Assembly (NCBI GenBank): GCA_024220525.1
Contig: JAMYWO010000173.1
Coordinates: 8,975 to 45,430 of the forward strand
Source: Cochliopodium minus
Taxonomy: Eukaryota > Discosea > Himatismenida > Cochliopodiidae
Direction: 5' to 3'
Length of the DNA: 36,456 nt
Below the pieces are notes generated by a model. It was not told the DNA's origin, made no database searches, and worked only from the letters and a program-made list of their open reading frames with translations. This document shows, in pieces, positions 33,006 through 36,456 of this stretch. Position 1 is the first letter of the stretch, and each line of letters starts with the position of its first letter. A program made the position numbers and the translations under genes.

Positions 33006-33707
33006 ATGCATCATCAGATTCAATTGGGAAATCAGACATTTAAAGTCGATATAAAATTATACACTGATATAACAAATGCCAAAGAAATATTTTCCATTTT
33101 AAAGAAAGGAGAGTTAGATATGTCATTGATAAATCCAAAGATGGTAAAATATAAAGAATATATCAATGTTATAATATACAATAACTTTCTTCATTAGATA
33201 CTCAATCCCTTCCAAATACTAATCTCTGTAAATAAAGCATTGGATTCATCATTAAAAAACAAAATGAAAAGTAATTCTTTAACAGGAGAAATAGTGGCTA
33301 ATCTATCTCCAAGCACAAATGTAAATAATGCAATCAATTTTTTATTATCAAACCATAATTTTTTCCAAATGAAATTATAGTTGAATTCTTGTTTCAAAGA
33401 ATTTGGATTCAATCAAAATTCAAAAGATGCAATTGCAGTATTAATAAATGCAACAGAAAAAGATGTAAAAAAAAAAATATATTAAAAATATTAAATAAAA
33501 TTAAATGAAAATAAATTAAATAATAAAAAGTTGGAATACTTGAAAGTTTTGATAAAGGGAAATGAAGTGAGCGATATTACAAGTCATTTGGAGAAGAACA
33601 ACAACCCAAAGGAGATACAGAAAGTGTACGGACTTACTGACACAAACATAGAAACAAAAGGATTGTTAAACTGCATCTCTGATTTAATTTCAATAAAAAA
33701 CATTTGA
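33006..33707 (+). CDS. TPRKB/Cgi121 subunit of the KEOPS complex
   Basis: Exons 33006-33143, 33198-33320, 33381-33464 and 33531-33707 all close in phase and give 173 residues, against about 175 in the human protein. The family is recognised from LINPKM followed by NPFQILISVNKAL, then LTGEIVANLSPSTN, CFKEFGF, and the C-terminal IQKVYGLTDTNIETKGLLN. Cgi121/TPRKB binds the Bud32/PRPK kinase and, in the KEOPS complex, helps make N6-threonylcarbamoyladenosine at position 37 of ANN-decoding tRNAs; it also binds the tRNA CCA end. The gene is head-to-head with the RCC1-cyclase gene (135 bp) and tail-to-tail with BAF60 (44 bp). Confidence 0.93.
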
Positions 33708-33751
33708 AAAAATGATAAAAATAAAAAAATAAAATAAAAATAAAATTTCTT

Positions 33752-35323
33752 TTATTTGTTATTTTCAAAACTAGTTTTCTTAAAAAAATTATCAACAGCA
33801 ATATTAAGATTGGGATGTTGATAGAAATCGGTTTTGCGATCGTCAATCCTTTCGTTCTTAACAGTCTTTTCAGTCTCATTGTCGAGGTTTTGGGAGATGA
33901 TGTACTCGTCGATGAAACTGGTGGGGTCAAGAGAAAAAGCCCTCAAAAAGTCTCTTTTTTTCTTTTTTTCGTTTATTTTAGTTATGATGTTGTTGATCTA
34001 GAAGGGAATGAAAAAATTGATTTTAAAAATAAAAATAATTAAAAAAAAATTAGTTGAATTGGAAATTAAAATGGATAAATGAAATTTTTACATTTTTGTC
34101 GATTTCTTTGATTTCTTTTTCTGATTCACTGAACATAGGATGCTCTTTATCTTCAGTATGAACAAAACTAAAGGTGAAAGCAGAGAGGTTGTCTTCAGGA
34201 TTGCCAGAAACCTTGACATGATGGATGAACTCAACGGGTTCAGGAGGAGTGAGATGCATGTTGACTTGTTTGATGAGATCGCTCAAATCAAAAGAATCGC
34301 AGTTGAAAACTTCTTTGAACTCTGTGTTACAAACAACTTTCTTAGAAGGCAAGTCGATCAGTTTGTTCTTATCGATGTATTTCCATACGGACACGATGAG
34401 TAAAGTTTTAGGGATAAGGCTAGTTTTAATGTCTAGCACTTTAGCGAGTGGATCAGAAATGTGAAAGAGAGGAGGATTGAATTCAGGGTACTATTTTAAA
34501 AAGGAAATAAACAAAAACAAAGTAATAGTAAAAGTAATAATAGTGTAAAATTGTAGAAAAAAAAAAAATGAATGATCACTTTTAAATCTTCAAATATTAA
34601 TTTGAGAACATTTTTTCTTAAACAATAAACTTTTTTAAAAATTTTTTTTTTCTTTTTTCTGTATACCAATAATATTTTGACTTTTGTGTCTTTATATCCT
34701 TTCCTTGTTACTTCAAAACCGTCGCTTTGTGGCAAAGAACTAGCATTCCACTCAATTATGGAGTCCTCTTTGTAATCATCTTCGTCTAATTGGACTACTA
34801 TTTTCTTGAGATACGATGAAAATTTTTTGTTTGGTGAATCTTCAACGGATCCCTCTATTTTCAATGTCCATCTAGGTTCATCGTCTAAATTATCTGTTGT
34901 TGTTGTATGATATGTTCCTTCTTGATTTTTATGTGTATTGTATAAAACTATTTTCATTTGGATACTATTTGGATTCTACATTTTCAAACATTTTTGTTTT
35001 ATAACTGAAATTATTTTTCTTTTTTATTTCTTTTACTTGCGAAGTACGTGCAAATGAAAGAATATCCCTTTTTTTTTGAGTAAATATATGATCTATTGTC
35101 TTTTCCAATTGCAATAATTCTTGATATAATTTACTCTCGGGTATATCTACTTCTATATTATTCTCAAATGGATTTGATTTTCTATTTTATATTGAATTTT
35201 TTGCAGATTGATTTGATTTTTGAGATTATGTGATGATATTAAAGAATATTGTTGATATTTTTACCTCTTTTTCACGATATTCGAAATCAAATTTTGATTA
35301 GATTGATTATTAAATCCATACAT
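33752..35323 (-). CDS. BAF60/SMARCD (Snf12/Rsc6) subunit of SWI/SNF remodelling complex
   Basis: Exons 35323-35265, 35181-35037, 34975-34667, 34490-34092 and 33997-33752 give 385 residues with closing phases. The start MYGFNNQSNQ is the first in-frame ATG before the conserved region. The family is clear: IPESKLYQELLQLEKTID and KKRDIL in the N-terminal part, then WTLKIEG and KKFSSYLKKIVVQLD, SDGFEV. The SWIB/MDM2-like domain follows (FNPPLFHISDPLAKVL, TLLIVSVWKYIDKNKL, HLTPPEPV), and the C-terminal helices contain FLRAFSLDPTSFIDEYI. BAF60 proteins bridge SWI/SNF-type remodelers and transcription factors. Together with the HDAC gene and the TIG protein gene it makes three chromatin or transcription genes in the window, though they are not adjacent. 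Confidence 0.94.
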
Positions 35324-35471
35324 TCCTAAATTCCTAAATTCCTTCTTAAATATGGAACGTGTATAGTTTTTAAAGGCAAATAAATCCTTAATAATATTTA
35401 TTTTTTTTATTTTATATTTTCAGAAAAAATAAAAAAAAAATCTTCTTTGACAAATTAAAGTAATAAAAAGT
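35324..35471. promoter_or_regulatory. Divergent promoter between BAF60 and Sar1 genes
   Basis: 148 bp between the two start codons, with T-tracts in the middle and an A-run upstream of the Sar1 ATG. No defined motif can be supported. Confidence 0.55.
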
Positions 35472-36430
35472 ATGTTCATTGTTAATTGGTTTTATGGTGT
35501 TCTTGAAAGTCTTGGTCTTATGAATAAAAATGCACGTATCTTATTTTTGGGATTAGATAATGCTGGAAAAACTACATTGCTCCATATGTTGAGAGATAAC
35601 AGATTGGTACAACATGCGCCAACACGTCATCCAAGTAATATAAATAAAAAAACAAATTTTTGAATAATTTATTTTCAAAAACCAAAATAGCATGCGAAGA
35701 ATTGACTATGGGATCTATCAAATTTAAAACTTATGATCTTGGTGGTCACGAAATTGGTAAAAAAAAAAAAAAATAAAATTCCTTTTTTAAAAAGATATTA
35801 TAAAAGACACTTATAAATAGATCTATTGTTTTCATCATTATTTCTTTTAATTTAATTTCTTTTTACTTATACCATTATTAGCAAGAAAATTGTGGAAACA
35901 ATATTTTGCAGAAGTTGATGGGATCGTATTTATTGTTGATACCGCAGATACCCAAAGAATTGAAGAATCCAAACACGAACTTGATGTAATATAAAATATA
36001 AAATATTATCTTAGTGAAGAAATAAACAATCAATATAATTCATCATTTGAACATTATAATTGAAAGACAAAAGAATATTAATGAAAATTATTCAATTATA
36101 AAAGATATTTTTTAAATTATAGTTTAAATAATCAGAATTATAACATTCCAACAAAATTATGATCTTTCAACTAATCCATTTTCTAATTAGGGATTATTAT
36201 CTTCCCAAAATCTTTCCAAAGTTCCCTTCTTAGTATTGGGAAACAAAATCGATTTATCAGGTGCATTATCTGAACCCCAATTAAGAGATAAATTAGGATT
36301 ACAACAAACCACCGGAAAGGGAACTGTCAAATTGGATGAAAATATCAGACCTATCGAAGTATTTATGTGCAGTATTTTAAATCGTCAAGGATATGGTGAT
36401 GGTTTTAAATGGTTGTCTCAATATATTTAA
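35472..36430 (+). CDS. sar1: Sar1 small GTPase (COPII coat)
   Basis: Exons 35472-35634, 35691-35756, 35882-35985 and 36191-36430 give 190 residues, the normal Sar1 length. Sar1 on the endoplasmic reticulum membrane binds GTP and recruits Sec23/24 to start COPII vesicle budding. Seen in order: an N-terminal hydrophobic amphipathic helix ([16 protein letters not shown]) that inserts into the membrane, P-loop [11 protein letters not shown], switch I HAPTRHPT, DLGGHE with the Sar1-type His, NKID, TTGKG, and the C-terminal EVFMCSI...WLSQYI. All GTP-binding residues are intact. Introns are GTAA...AG with lengths 56, 125 and 205 bp. It is divergent from the BAF60 gene. Confidence 0.97.
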
Positions 36431-36456
36431 ACAAAAATATATAAAGTGAATAAAAA

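Overview
The window is nuclear DNA of an AT-rich, intron-rich free-living protist, most like an amoebozoan or another amoeboid lineage. The reasons are: spliceosomal introns of about 40-120 bp that are almost pure A/T; exons clearly richer in G/C; A-rich leaders before ATG codons; Asn-rich and N/G/Y-rich homopolymer tracts in proteins; and a gene set (Roco kinase, dual-domain soluble cyclase with ATPase, TKL kinase, class I HDAC, BAF60, KEOPS subunit, Sar1) typical of amoebae. Species cannot be named from sequence alone. Stops TAA, TAG and TGA are all used as stops. The assembly has a 100-N gap at 15273-15372 and single Ns at 4759 and 17664. I see no tRNA, rRNA, CRISPR array, transposon or virus-derived element.

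Layout: (1) 1-1276 (+) Asn-rich protein with an IPT/TIG domain, open at the left edge. (2) 1500-3499 (-) unknown helical protein. (3) 3981-7292 (-) class I histone deacetylase. (4) 7564-10031 (+) probably N-myristoylated EF-hand protein with two ubiquitin-like folds. (5) 10552-13806 (+) mRNA-capping guanylyltransferase-like protein with degraded catalytic motifs, a probable PAM2 motif and an N/G/Y-rich tail. (6) 13893-about 15414 (+) ankyrin-repeat protein, interrupted by the gap. (7) 15411-17663 (-) P-loop NTPase, 5' end missing. (8) 17844-23874 (-) Roco protein (Roc-COR-TKL kinase) carrying a nearly intact ubiquitin. (9) 24081-32870 (-) RCC1 repeats fused to a soluble-adenylyl-cyclase-type protein. 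(10) 33006-33707 (+) TPRKB/Cgi121 of KEOPS. (11) 33752-35323 (-) BAF60/SMARCD. (12) 35472-36430 (+) Sar1 GTPase.

Spacing is tight: 44 bp between the stops of genes 10 and 11, 135-271 bp between divergent starts, and apparently overlapping stops for genes 6 and 7. Exon coordinates were read by hand from splice-site motifs, reading-frame phase and family alignment. For genes 3, 5, 8, 10, 11 and 12 the phases close across all modelled exons, although the last exon of gene 3 rests on a choice of acceptor. The gene 9 model closes except for one base.

Genes 8 and 9 are large signalling proteins with unusual domain combinations. Genes 1, 3 and 11 are chromatin or transcription genes. Genes 5 and 10 relate to mRNA cap/poly(A) biology and tRNA modification. 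I see no operon-like logic linking them. The main novelties are the ubiquitin-Roco kinase, the RCC1-cyclase fusion, the PAM2-linked pseudo-guanylyltransferase, and two unrelated P-loops each isolated in its own 24-nt micro-exon.
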